Below are positions 32,044-40,056 of a stretch of 64,000 bases of DNA, in pieces (the first letter of the stretch is position 1; each line of letters opens with the position of its first letter). The stretch spans positions 62,001-126,000 of the forward strand of contig JASLYQ010000004.1 of assembly GCA_030739735.1 (NCBI GenBank), given 5' to 3'. Made by a program: the position numbers and the translations under genes. The notes beneath the pieces were generated by a model that was not told where the DNA came from, made no database searches, and was given only the letters and a program-made list of their open reading frames with translations. The stretch is from Alphaproteobacteria bacterium (GTDB lineage: Bacteria; Pseudomonadota; Alphaproteobacteria; UBA7887).

Positions 32044-33129
32044 TCACGGCACCTGGCCAGTCTGGGCGCGATTTCGCAGCAGGTGGTCTGCGAGCACGCA
32101 GGCCATCATAGCTTCGCCGACGGGCACGGCGCGGATACCAACGCAAGGGTCGTGGCGGCCCTTGGTGAGTATGTCAATCTCATTGCCGGACACATCAATG
32201 CTACGACGGGGAATTGTGATAGAGCTCGTCGGCTTAACCGCAAAGCGCACTACCACATCCTGGCCGCTGGAGATACCGCCGAGCACGCCGCCGGCATTAT
32301 TGGAGAGAAATTTTGGGGCATGTGCGCCCTGGCCAGCGCGTATTTCGTCGGCACTGTCGACGCCGTTCTGCACTGCCGCGGCGAAGCCTTTACCGATCTC
32401 GACGCCCTTTACTGCGTTGATGCTCATCATCGCCTTGGCAAGGTCGGCATCGAGCTTGTCGTAGACCGGTTCACCGAGGCCAGCGGGTACGCCTTCGGCG
32501 ACTACCTCTATCACCGCGCCAGTGGAGTTTCCGTCTTTGCGCAAGGCGTTGAGTGTACCCTCCCAAACCGTTGCCATCTTGGCGTCGGGACACCAGAACG
32601 GATTGCGTTCTATCTCGTCCCAGTCCCAGCGATCACGATGGATGGCTTCACCACCCATCTCGATGAGTGCACCGCGGATACGGATACGCTCGCCTAGCAC
32701 CTTGCGGGCAACAGCGCCGGCGGCGACACGCATGGCGGTCTCGCGGGCACTGGCCCGGCCGCCGCCGCGATAGTCGCGGATACCGTATTTGCGCCAGTAG
32801 GTGAAATCCGCATGGGCTGGGCGGAACTGCTCGGCGGTGTTGCCGTAATCTCGGCTACGCTGGTCCACGTTCTCGATAACGAGCGCCAATGGCGTGCCCG
32901 TGGTCTGGCCTTCGAAGACACCGGAGACGATGCGTATTTTATCCGGCTCGCGGCGCTGGCTGGTGTGGCGCGACTGGCCCGGGCGGCGGCGGTCCAGATA
33001 GTACTGGATGTTTGCCTCCGAGAGCGGCAATCGCGGCGGCACGCCATCGATGACGCAGCCAATGGCAAAACCGTGGCTTTCGCCCCAGGTGGTGAAGCGG
33101 AAGCTTTTACCGAAACTATTGCCTGGCAT
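32044..33129 (-). CDS. aroC: Chorismate synthase
   Basis: 361 residues. It converts EPSP to chorismate with reduced FMN, the last shikimate step. It opens with [17 protein letters not shown] (signature 1, with the catalytic His), and has [20 protein letters not shown] and the late [20 protein letters not shown] region. It lies eight bases downstream of fabI on the same strand. Confidence 0.97.
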   Translation of the reverse strand: MPGNSFGKSFRFTTWGESHGFAIGCVIDGVPPRLPLSEANIQYYLDRRRPGQSRHTSQRREPDKIRIVSGVFEGQTTGTPLALVIENVDQRSRDYGNTAEQFRPAHADFTYWRKYGIRDYRGGGRASARETAMRVAAGAVARKVLGERIRIRGALIEMGGEAIHRDRWDWDEIERNPFWCPDAKMATVWEGTLNALRKDGNSTGAVIEVVAEGVPAGLGEPVYDKLDADLAKAMMSINAVKGVEIGKGFAAAVQNGVDSADEIRAGQGAHAPKFLSNNAGGVLGGISSGQDVVVRFAVKPTSSITIPRRSIDVSGNEIDILTKGRHDPCVGIRAVPVGEAMMACVLADHLLRNRAQTGQVP

Positions 33130-33137
33130 AACTGTTG

Positions 33138-33974
33138 TTAGACGATCGAGATGTCGGGCGCATCCACGGCCTTCATGCCGACCACATGATAGCCGGAATC
33201 GACATGCAACACCTCGCCGGTGACGCCTGAACCAAGATCGCTGAGCAGAAACAGCGCGGCGCCGCCGACATCGTCGATGGTGACATTGCGCTTGAGTGGG
33301 GCATTGTACTCATTCCACTTGAGAATATAACGGAAGTCGCCGATGCCGCTAGCGGCGAGTGTCTTGATGGGGCCGGCCGAGATCGCATTGACGCGGATGC
33401 CGCGGCCACCGAGGTCGACCGCGAGATAGCGCACGCTGGCTTCCAGCGCAGCCTTGGCTACGCCCATGACGTTGTAGTGCGGCACCACCCGCTCGGCCCC
33501 GGCATAGGTAAGCGTGATCAGGCTGCCGCCTTCGTTCAGCAGTGCGCTGGCGCGCCGGCAGATGGCGGTGAACGAATAGCAGGAGATATCTAAGGTATTG
33601 AGGAAGTTCTCCCGTGAGGTATCGAGATACTGCCCCTTGAGCTCTTCCTTGTCGGAATAGGCGATGGCGTGGATCACGAAGTCGAGACCACCCCACTGGT
33701 CGGCAACCGCGGCGAAGGTGGTTTCGACGCTGCTCTCATCCGTCACGTCGCAGGGTAAGACCAGTGACGAGCCGACCGATTCGGCCAGCGGTTGCACCCG
33801 CTTCTCCAAGGTTTCGCCCTGATAGGTAAAGGCGAGTTCCGCCCCATGGGCATTGGCCGCGCGGGCAATTCCCCAAGCCAGTGAGCGGTCGTTGGCCACG
33901 CCCATCACTAGGCCCTTACGGGCAGCGAGTAGGCCGGTTCGAGTTTCCGCGATATGCGGTGTCGGGACGGTCAT
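33138..33974 (-). CDS. fabI: Enoyl-[ACP] reductase (NADH), FabI
   Basis: 278 residues of the short-chain dehydrogenase fold. It reduces trans-2-enoyl-ACP in each round of fatty-acid elongation. It has [17 protein letters not shown] at the NAD site and the FabI-type Tyr-x6-Lys pair in [15 protein letters not shown] 33974 gives the usual N-terminus; an upstream in-frame TTG/ATG would add an unneeded tail. It is transcribed with aroC. Confidence 0.93.
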   Translation of the reverse strand: MTVPTPHIAETRTGLLAARKGLVMGVANDRSLAWGIARAANAHGAELAFTYQGETLEKRVQPLAESVGSSLVLPCDVTDESSVETTFAAVADQWGGLDFVIHAIAYSDKEELKGQYLDTSRENFLNTLDISCYSFTAICRRASALLNEGGSLITLTYAGAERVVPHYNVMGVAKAALEASVRYLAVDLGGRGIRVNAISAGPIKTLAASGIGDFRYILKWNEYNAPLKRNVTIDDVGGAALFLLSDLGSGVTGEVLHVDSGYHVVGMKAVDAPDISIV

Positions 33975-34078
33975 GGTTGGTCCGACCAGATGTTGTTGCT
34001 GAATCTCACTGGGTCCCCAATGGCGCATACGCAGCCTACAACATGGTACGGCAGCAGAAAACCCACACGGTGCAGCGC

Positions 34079-34462
34079 CTAAGGCGTGCGTCCGAACCAG
34101 TCGGTGAAGGAGAAGCCGAGTTCACCGCTGGCCGCCGGCGGTGCCGCGAGTGCGGGGTCTGATGCCCGCGGCGGCTCGATGGTGGTTGCCACGGGCTCGA
34201 CCTCGGCCACAGCCAACGACTCGCCTCCGATAGTCAGTACCGGCGGGGCCAGACGAGGATCGGCGAGCGGCTCGACGCCGAGACGGTAGTCACCGGGATC
34301 ACCCGCCTCGTAAGCGCTCTCTACGCGCGCCGTCGGTGTCGCTTCGACTGCAGCGGCCGAGGTCGAAACCGTATTGGTCTCCTTGTTCTGCTGCGCTGCG
34401 GCCGACGGTGTGCACAGCAACGTCGTGATCATGCTTGTGGCCAAAAGCCGCCTGGCGGCCAT
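34079..34462 (-). CDS. Small secreted proline/alanine-rich protein, unknown
   Basis: 127 residues. ATG 34462 has a perfect AGGGAG site and starts a signal peptide, RRLLATSMITTLLCTPSAAA. The mature part is low-complexity (Ala, Pro, Glu, Thr) with no recognised domain, ending SGELGFSFTDWFGRTP. An upstream in-frame extension would overlap the DnaJ-like gene and lacks a ribosome site, so it was rejected. It sits downstream of the DnaJ-like gene on the same strand. I do not recognise the family. Confidence 0.6.
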   Translation of the reverse strand: MAARRLLATSMITTLLCTPSAAAQQNKETNTVSTSAAAVEATPTARVESAYEAGDPGDYRLGVEPLADPRLAPPVLTIGGESLAVAEVEPVATTIEPPRASDPALAAPPAASGELGFSFTDWFGRTP

Positions 34463-34527
34463 CGTAGTCTCCCTATCCATTATGAGGCACGGTAGCGGGG
34501 ACGGCGCAACTGGGCAATGGTTCGTGC

Positions 34528-35403
34528 TCAGCGCACCGTATAGGAGTGGTTGCGCGACCACGCTTCGACCAGCTTGGTAAGCTCCGTGTCGGGCTCGCGC
34601 GGTAGCATTATCTTGAGGCGTACGAGTTGGTCCCCACGCTTGCCGCCACTGACGGAAATACCCTTGCCGCGCAGGCGCAGCGTGTCGCCGGTATTGGCGC
34701 TGGCCGGGACGTGCATGGCGACCGTACCGTCGAGGGTGGGCACGTCAATCTTGGCGCCGAGTACAGCCTCGCCGAGCGTGATTCCAAGATCCATACGCAC
34801 GTGCTCGCCGTCGCGGGTAAATTTTGGGTGCGGCTCAATCTCCACCTGAATCAAGACATCACCAGCGCTGGTCTGGCCCTTCTGGCCCTGGCCTTTCAGA
34901 CGAATCGTCTGGCCGTCGGTCATGCCTTCGGGAATAGCAACATCGAAGGAGCGACCACCCGCCATGGTCAAACGCTGCTTGCCGCCGCGGGCCGCTTCGG
35001 CGAAGCTGATATGGATGCTATATTTCTCATCGGCACCTTTGCCGCCGCGTCGTCCGGGCCGGAATCCGCCGGCGCCGCCGAACAGATCGCCGAGGATATC
35101 CTCGACGTTAAAGCCGCCGGCAAAGCCCTCGAACCCGCCGCCGGCACCACCGCCCCGCTGGTATTGGTATTGTTGCTGCTCCTGGCCGGACGCATTGATC
35201 TCGCCGCGGTCGTAGCGTTTGCGCATGGCCGGGTCGGAGAGGATGGCATAGGCTGCCGAGACCTGTTTGAAGCGTTCCTCGATGGCGCTGTCGTCAGGAT
35301 GGCGGTCGGGGTGAAGCTGCTTCGCCCGGCGCCGATAGGCCGCCTTGATATCTTCCTGGGATGCGCCGTGCTCTACCCCGAGAACTTGATAAAGCTCGCT
35401 CAT
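34528..35403 (-). CDS. DnaJ-like co-chaperone, CbpA type
   Basis: 291 residues. An N-terminal J domain carries HPD (QLHPDRHPDDS) for stimulating DnaK ATPase, followed by a Gly/Phe-rich linker (GGGAGGGFEGF) and two C-terminal substrate-binding domains. There is no zinc finger, so this is class II (CbpA-like) and not DnaJ itself. ATG 35403 starts with SELYQVLGVEHGA. A strong terminator lies just upstream, so it has its own promoter. Confidence 0.88.
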   Translation of the reverse strand: MSELYQVLGVEHGASQEDIKAAYRRRAKQLHPDRHPDDSAIEERFKQVSAAYAILSDPAMRKRYDRGEINASGQEQQQYQYQRGGGAGGGFEGFAGGFNVEDILGDLFGGAGGFRPGRRGGKGADEKYSIHISFAEAARGGKQRLTMAGGRSFDVAIPEGMTDGQTIRLKGQGQKGQTSAGDVLIQVEIEPHPKFTRDGEHVRMDLGITLGEAVLGAKIDVPTLDGTVAMHVPASANTGDTLRLRGKGISVSGGKRGDQLVRLKIMLPREPDTELTKLVEAWSRNHSYTVR

Positions 35404-35426
35404 GGCGCAGGTCCTGAAGCATGCAA

Positions 35427-35459
35427 AAGCCTCCCCGGCTATACGTGCCGGGGAGGCTT
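35427..35459 (-). terminator. Strong intrinsic terminator
   Basis: A perfect 13-base stem, AAGCCTCCCCGGC against GCCGGGGAGGCTT, with a seven-base loop. On the reverse strand it is followed by a short T-run (CTTTTGC). It lies 27 bases after the stop of the glycine-zipper gene and before the DnaJ-like gene, so it ends the former. Confidence 0.88.
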
Positions 35460-35485
35460 GTCGCGTGTGGCGCTAACGCGACCGC

Positions 35486-35992
35486 TCAATTGCTGGCGAT
35501 CTGCCAGACCCCGTCCGGCTGACGGCAGGCGGTGCCATACGCAGACTCGGTCTGTCCGCCGACCGTGATGGTCTGCTGGAACTCGCGGCAGTACTGGCCG
35601 TTGTTGGCCTGGTAGGTTTTGACCGGCGTGTAGCTGCCCTGATTGCCAGAATCTGGATTGACCCAGCTATTGGTCTGGCCGACCGGCGCGGTCTCCATCG
35701 TCTGCTGGTGGCTCTGAGCAGCATAGGCCTGGTCCGCCTTGTCCAATGAGCGGCCGATCTCGCTGCCGAGCAGGCCGCCGAGCAGCACACCGGCGCCGAC
35801 GGCTACTAGCTGGCCAGTACCGCTACCGATTTGCGAACCGAGCAGGCCGCCAGCTGCCGCACCCAAGAGGGTGCCCCCAACTTCTTTGTCGCCTTTGCCC
35901 TGCACGCAAGCGCCGAGCGAAACAATCGTACCCGCAACGACCAAAACCTTAAAGGCCTTGGCGAACTTGCTCGAAGTGGTGACGATACGCAT
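35486..35992 (-). CDS. Glycine-zipper (17 kDa antigen-like) surface lipoprotein
   Basis: 168 residues. The signal peptide ends in lipobox LGAC with Cys29 as the lipidation site. The body has a glycine-zipper pair, GGTLLGAAAGGLLGSQIG then GVLLGGLLGSEIG, typical of the Rickettsia 17 kDa surface antigen group. A C-terminal domain with YCREFQQTITVGG and YGTACRQPDGVWQI follows. Its start is inside a 21-base tandem duplication that supplies two ribosome sites and two ATGs; ATG 35992 is used here (GAGGAG upstream), the outer one at 36013 would add seven residues. Confidence 0.85.
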   Translation of the reverse strand: MRIVTTSSKFAKAFKVLVVAGTIVSLGACVQGKGDKEVGGTLLGAAAGGLLGSQIGSGTGQLVAVGAGVLLGGLLGSEIGRSLDKADQAYAAQSHQQTMETAPVGQTNSWVNPDSGNQGSYTPVKTYQANNGQYCREFQQTITVGGQTESAYGTACRQPDGVWQIASN

Positions 35993-36028
35993 GGTATTCT
36001 CCTCTCTACGCATGGTATTTTCCTCTCT
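35987..36028 (-). repeat. Tandem duplication of a ribosome site and start codon
   Basis: Two 21-base copies (35987-36007 and 36008-36028) differ at one base. Each carries GAGAGGA(G/A)AATACC and ATGCG, so the lipoprotein gene has two consecutive translation starts in frame, seven codons apart. The copy nearest the gene has the better Shine-Dalgarno (GAGGAG against GAGGAA). Confidence 0.85.
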
Positions 36029-36381
36029 ACGTTCTGGTACCGCCCCGTGCGGTGCCGTGTTGTCTTGACCAACCAGAAGCTATGCTGAACGGCGTGATGC
36101 AGGAGTGACGACTGTCACAAAGTAGTCTTATTAGGGCGCTAAGACGTCGATTTTCGCGACAGCCACGGCCATGATGGCGGCATCCATATCGACTCTCCCG
36201 GCGGTAGCTTCAAGCTTGGCGAAGATGGCAGTATCGCTCAACTCGCCCTAGCCACTGAGCGCCGAGCAGGCTCGCACAAAGCGCGCGGCATAAATGCCCT
36301 CGGAGCCTGATCCCGAGCTGACATTTATGGTGCTCAGACCCATACCTGACAAACGGGCGGCCACCCTGTAAAATTGGCAAA
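36029..36381. other. Intergenic gap with no supported gene
   Basis: About 350 bases between the divergent lipoprotein and TPP-enzyme genes. A forward stretch at 36139-36309 is open for 57 codons (for example GGIHIDSPGGSFKLGEDGS) and looks protein-like, but it has no start codon and follows a TAA; it may be a gene remnant. Nothing else was seen, and no clear promoter pair was found. Confidence 0.3.
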
Positions 36382-38049
36382 ATGACCAATCGCTATGAAG
36401 GCGGCGACCTTCTGGTCGAAGCGCTCAAGCATCTCGGAGTCCGGCAGATCTTCTCTGTCTCCGGTGGGGTCATCAACTCGATCTACTCCGCTGCGGCCAC
36501 CCACGGCATGTGCCTTGTGCACACCCGCCACGAGGCAGCTGCGGCGTTCATGGCCGAAGCGGTCGGGCGCCAAACCGGCGTGCCGGGCGTTGCGGCGGTG
36601 ACCGTGGGCGCCGGGGTCACCAATACCGTGACACCGGCCTTTGTGGCCAAACGCGCCGGGACGCCCTTGCTGATCATCGGCGGACAAGTGCCAACGCCGG
36701 TCTTCGACCGCGGTGCCGTTCTAGCCGCCGATCACCTGCCGATCATGGCATCGGTGACCAAGTGGTCGGCGCGGGTTCACTCGACCGAGCGCATACCCGA
36801 ATACGTCGAGGCGGCTTGGCGCCACATCTGGGCTGGCCGGCCCGGTCCGGTATTCCTCGAAATTCCGGTCGACGTGCTTGCAGCCGAGGCCGAGCGCGGC
36901 CCGCGACCGGATCACCGAATACCACGGCCGGGTTTGGACGCCTCCACCAGCGCGGCTCTCGCGCAAGCTCTTTCCAAAGCGGTGCAGCCTCTACTGATCG
37001 TGGGCGACGATACCCATTGGGATCCGCCGGCCGGGCTACAAGAAGTCATCGAACACCTGCACCTGCCATTCGTGACCGCGCGCCTGGGGCGCGGCGCGGT
37101 TGACGAGCGTCATCCTTTGTGGGTCGGCCCGGGCTACACGCCGGCCAACCGGACGCTCAGGACAGCGCTCGCCGAGGCCGACCTTGTGATCTTGCTTGGA
37201 CATCACTTCGAGGCCGAGCTCGGCTACGGTGAAAGCGTCGCGCAAGATGCCAAGGTCGTGCAGTGCTCTTTCGATCCCGCCTCGATTGGCCGCAATCGGC
37301 GCGCCACGCTCAACATCGTCGCGACACCCTCGGCGACGGTTGCGTTCATGAAAGGGCTAGCGCCTGGTCCTGTCGACCGAAGCTGGGTCGACACCACCGT
37401 CGCTTCCTGGCGGGATGAGCGCGAAGCTCAAGCGGGTGACGATGCAACCGTTCCACCAATCCATCCCGTGGTGGCGGTCGACGCGGTATTGGCGGCACTG
37501 CCGGAGGACAGCCTTATTGTCACCTCACACGGAAACGTTGACTTCTGGGCTGATGTCCGCATCCGGGTCAGAGCAGCCCGGCGTTACCTGCGCGCCGGCC
37601 AGGCGGGCGCTCTCGGTGCCGAGATTCCCTACGCCATCGGTGCTAAGTTTGCGGAACCAGAGCGCCCGGTTGTGGTCTTCGTGGGCGACGGTGGGATCGG
37701 CTACCATGTGGCGGAACTGGATACGGCGGCGCGCTACGACCGTCCGGTCGTGGTCGTGGTCCTCGACGACGAAAAGTGGACGGCGGTCGCCTTGCCGCAA
37801 CGCGAAGCCTACGGCGCGGAGTACGAGATGGATCTGCCAGCGCGCGATTGGCCCAGCCTCGCGATAGCCCTCGGCGGCACTGGTGCGCGGGCGGAGACGG
37901 TGGAAGAGATCGGCGCGGCAGTTGGCGCCGCTCTGACCGCCGGCAAGCCGGCGATCATACAGGTCCCAGTCCGCTCCGTCCTGAGTCCGTTCATGGACTA
38001 CGTTTCGAAATCGATAGCTGAGAAGACGCCCGCAAGGGGCTCACATTGA
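36382..38049 (+). CDS. Thiamine-pyrophosphate enzyme, acetolactate-synthase-like
   Basis: 555 residues with the three-domain TPP layout. Domain 1 has the catalytic Glu in HTRHEAAAAFMAEA; the middle domain is FAD/nucleotide-like; domain 3 has the TPP/Mg motif GDGGIGYHVAELDTAARYDR with a DD in place of the usual NN near residue 460. Family members include acetolactate synthase, oxalyl-CoA decarboxylase, benzoylformate decarboxylase and 2-hydroxyacyl-CoA lyase. Nothing here picks one, and no ilvH-type small subunit follows, so biosynthetic acetolactate synthase is unlikely. The ATG lacks a clear ribosome site. Confidence 0.8.
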   Translation: MTNRYEGGDLLVEALKHLGVRQIFSVSGGVINSIYSAAATHGMCLVHTRHEAAAAFMAEAVGRQTGVPGVAAVTVGAGVTNTVTPAFVAKRAGTPLLIIGGQVPTPVFDRGAVLAADHLPIMASVTKWSARVHSTERIPEYVEAAWRHIWAGRPGPVFLEIPVDVLAAEAERGPRPDHRIPRPGLDASTSAALAQALSKAVQPLLIVGDDTHWDPPAGLQEVIEHLHLPFVTARLGRGAVDERHPLWVGPGYTPANRTLRTALAEADLVILLGHHFEAELGYGESVAQDAKVVQCSFDPASIGRNRRATLNIVATPSATVAFMKGLAPGPVDRSWVDTTVASWRDEREAQAGDDATVPPIHPVVAVDAVLAALPEDSLIVTSHGNVDFWADVRIRVRAARRYLRAGQAGALGAEIPYAIGAKFAEPERPVVVFVGDGGIGYHVAELDTAARYDRPVVVVVLDDEKWTAVALPQREAYGAEYEMDLPARDWPSLAIALGGTGARAETVEEIGAAVGAALTAGKPAIIQVPVRSVLSPFMDYVSKSIAEKTPARGSH

Positions 38050-38096
38050 TGGCAACTTGGAAGAGACGCAGCATTGCGTTGACGGCCAGGGCGTGA

Positions 38097-38711
38097 TCAT
38101 GGATTTTCTACTGATCGATGGTGTGCTAACAGTCGCACAATGCGTTCCACTGACTTCGGGGATGACCAGGCATAGGCGCCGACCAGACGACCTACCTCCA
38201 CACCGTTCGGATCTATCAACACACTAGTTGGCAACAAAGTTTGCCCCAACGCGCGGCCAAGTTCCTGTTCATGATCAATGTAGATTTTCAGCGCACCGAT
38301 GTTGCGTGCGGCGTAAAAATCCGCAATTGCCTGGGCCGATCCGGACTCCTGTGAAATTGCCAGAACCGCCAGACGATCAACTCCTATCATCGATTGTAGG
38401 CGGTCCAATTCCGGCATTTCGACAATGCAGGCGGCACACCAGGTCGCCCACAAGTTGACAAGGACCACGCGGCCACGAAACTCAGAAATTCGGCGCTGCG
38501 CGCCGGCAGAATCGTAGAATAGTGTATCCGGTGCCACCACCGGTGGGGTGGTGACGATGAATGAACCCCATCCACTACTAGAAAGTTTTTCCGCTTCGCC
38601 TACCTGTGGCGCCACCAATATCAGAAAGGAACAAATAATGGCCAAGCGAAGCAAGCGGCCTGGTTCGAAGGTCGCTTGCCGTGCCCCGTCAGATGGTTTC
38701 AAGGTTCGCAC
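38097..38711 (-). CDS. TlpA-like periplasmic thiol-disulfide protein
   Basis: 204 residues. A hydrophobic N-terminal segment (RLAIICSFLILVAPQVG, about residues 22-38) acts as signal or anchor. A thioredoxin-like domain follows with the redox pair Cys92-x-x-Cys95 in NLWATWCAACIVEMPEL and a cis-Pro loop TLLPTSVLIDPNG. Such proteins reduce periplasmic disulfides, often for cytochrome c maturation. The chosen GTG start at 38711 is five bases past the cytochrome P460-like stop, avoiding a long overlap that the larger open frame would need. The two genes form an operon, so the neighbour's many cysteines are a candidate substrate. Confidence 0.78.
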   Translation of the reverse strand: MRTLKPSDGARQATFEPGRLLRLAIICSFLILVAPQVGEAEKLSSSGWGSFIVTTPPVVAPDTLFYDSAGAQRRISEFRGRVVLVNLWATWCAACIVEMPELDRLQSMIGVDRLAVLAISQESGSAQAIADFYAARNIGALKIYIDHEQELGRALGQTLLPTSVLIDPNGVEVGRLVGAYAWSSPKSVERIVRLLAHHRSVENP

Positions 38712-38715
38712 TTTC

Positions 38716-39495
38716 TCACCGATATTCCTCAGGCAAGAAATACAGGTGGTCCTGTTTGTCACCGACGGCGCCGTGGCAATCGGCGCAGAACTGCATCTTG
38801 GCTGAACCAGGACCGTCCGTCGTACCAAAGATTGAGCCGTCGGGCATGATCATGGTGTAGCGCCAGTCTCCGGTGGCTAGATTAAAACCAGTAACCATTT
38901 TCTCCATTATAAATAATGGCCCAGACTGCAAGTCAGAACCGGTCCCGGCGGAGCATGGATTAGTGGCACACGGATTAGCTACGCATGGATTTTCCGTCGC
39001 GCACGGGTTCGTCGGCACCACCCTAAAACTGTCCTTGGCCAGCACGGAGCCTTGCGGCATGACACCTGCCTCCTCGAATCCGGCATAGGCGGAGGCCGCA
39101 GTGTTGGCATAATTGTTTACGTAGCGCCTGCCATGGGTCTCAGATATATAGGGAGCCATGTTATATCGCTGCCAATTGAAGTAAACTGCGGCGACGGGAT
39201 CGCCGGATTTGACGTAGCCGGCATGCAACTGCTTGGCGATGCGATCGTAGGTGTCGGCCGCCGCGGTGTTGGAGAGCACGACTGCAGGTTGCGCCGCACA
39301 CGGGTTGGCAGCCCCACACGGATTTGCCGTACACGGGTTCGCCGCCCCACACGGATTTGCCGCACACGGATTTGCCGCACACGGGTTCGTAGCCAAGGCG
39401 GGAGACTCTTCAAAGCTAGCGGTTCCGAGAACGATTGCCGCGAAGACCATACATGCGGCAATTCGTCTTGCAGGCGATATCTTGTTCGACTCCAT
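38716..39495 (-). CDS. Cytochrome P460-like secreted heme protein with Asn-Pro-Cys repeats
   Basis: 259 residues. The signal peptide ends at about Ala35. Six NPC triplets follow (37-66, spaced 5-6 residues). A P460-type domain then reads THGRRYVNNYAN, AGVMPQGSVLAKDSF, GPLFIMEKM and GDWRYTMIMPDG, and ends with a heme site CADCH (237-241) and DHLYFLPEEYR. A second array of four NPC triplets (163-181) is inserted inside the domain. P460 proteins oxidise hydroxylamine and carry a lysine-crosslinked heme; Lys154 is a possible crosslink residue but this is inference. It is co-transcribed with the TlpA-like gene and divergent from the pentaheme gene. Confidence 0.78.
   Translation of the reverse strand: MESNKISPARRIAACMVFAAIVLGTASFEESPALATNPCAANPCAANPCGAANPCTANPCGAANPCAAQPAVVLSNTAAADTYDRIAKQLHAGYVKSGDPVAAVYFNWQRYNMAPYISETHGRRYVNNYANTAASAYAGFEEAGVMPQGSVLAKDSFRVVPTNPCATENPCVANPCATNPCSAGTGSDLQSGPLFIMEKMVTGFNLATGDWRYTMIMPDGSIFGTTDGPGSAKMQFCADCHGAVGDKQDHLYFLPEEYR
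38950..39012 (-). repeat. Internal Asn-Pro-Cys repeat array (four copies)
   Basis: Codes for residues 162-182 of the same protein: NPCATE, NPCVA, NPCAT, NPCSAG. It interrupts the P460 domain between the AKDSF strand and the GPLFIMEK strand, where relatives I can recall have a short glycine loop. It shares DNA similarity with the N-terminal array. Confidence 0.88.
39292..39390 (-). repeat. N-terminal Asn-Pro-Cys repeat array (six copies)
   Basis: Codes for residues 36-68 of the P460-like protein: units of NPCAA, NPCGAA and NPCTA. At DNA level the units are near-identical 15-18 base direct repeats, with variants of CACACGGATTTGCCG and CACGGGTTCGCCGCC on the forward strand. Such an array can change copy number by slippage. 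Confidence 0.9.
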
Positions 39496-39959
39496 TTGTA
39501 CTTGCCCTCCCTAGGGTTTTTGAGCGCTTTGACTGTGAAAGCAGAGCCATTGAAGTTTTGTGGCACGTGACCCGCATTTCACCCGTCATCACAGTATCCC
39601 ACTGTCCGTTTGAGATGTGATTCGCACTTGGTCTACGGTGTGATTCAAGTTGGCTATATGGATGCTAGCAACGCTCCGCTGCGCTAGATGCTAGAGCGGA
39701 ACTTCGGCTGAATGAGGCGATGGTGGCGGCCCCTGCGCTATTACGAGCAACGACGCGATGTTTCCGAGGCTATGATCCATGTTGCCATGGGAAGCCTTCT
39801 CCTTTGTAGGGCCGACCATTGATCCCCTTTTCAAACAGACTTTTACTCTGTGCTCAAGTTTCTTAGTAGTCATCCCATTTCGCAAAGATGTGAGTTTTCC
39901 ATATGCTAATTAGAAATGTGAGAAAATTTCTAAACTACACGGCTGAGATTCTTGTTACT
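39496..39959. other. Divergent intergenic region of the redox island
   Basis: No convincing gene. The 39590-39660 part has two similar words (TGTGATTCGCACTT and TGTGATTCAAGTT), resembling the ends of some insertion sequences, but no transposase is visible. From about 39890 the sequence becomes AT-rich and leads into the promoter of the pentaheme gene. Short open frames in both directions show no protein-like pattern. Confidence 0.4.
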
Positions 39960-39989
39960 TTGACCTTTGTTTCTTATGATTATTATAAT
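39960..39989 (+). promoter_or_regulatory. Sigma-70-type promoter for the pentaheme cytochrome gene
   Basis: TTGACC (39960-39965) and a consensus TATAAT (39984-39989) are separated by 18 bases in an AT-rich island, about 70 bases before the start codon. It is the best-looking promoter in the window. The motif match is direct; its use is inferred. Confidence 0.6.
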
Positions 39990-40056
39990 TTTAATTTATC
40001 CGTATTTTCCTTATGAACCATGATGCGAACGGTCCGTGTACGGGAAGGAAATCGTG

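Noticed and set aside
34463-34561. N-terminal extension of the small secreted protein
   Set aside because: It would overlap the DnaJ-like gene and bury the signal peptide; ATG 34462 has a perfect ribosome site.
38712-38828. N-terminal extension of the TlpA-like gene
   Set aside because: It would overlap the P460-like CDS by over 100 bases, and its sequence is just the other frame of that gene's CADCH end.
39292-39390. CRISPR array
   Set aside because: The direct repeats are 15-18 bases with no spacers and are in-frame coding NPC units.
39590-39700. Insertion sequence end
   Set aside because: Two similar TGTGATTC words were seen, but no transposase, no second end and no target duplication.
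39691-39885. 64-codon reverse frame in the redox-island gap
   Set aside because: No family pattern, no ribosome site, atypical composition.
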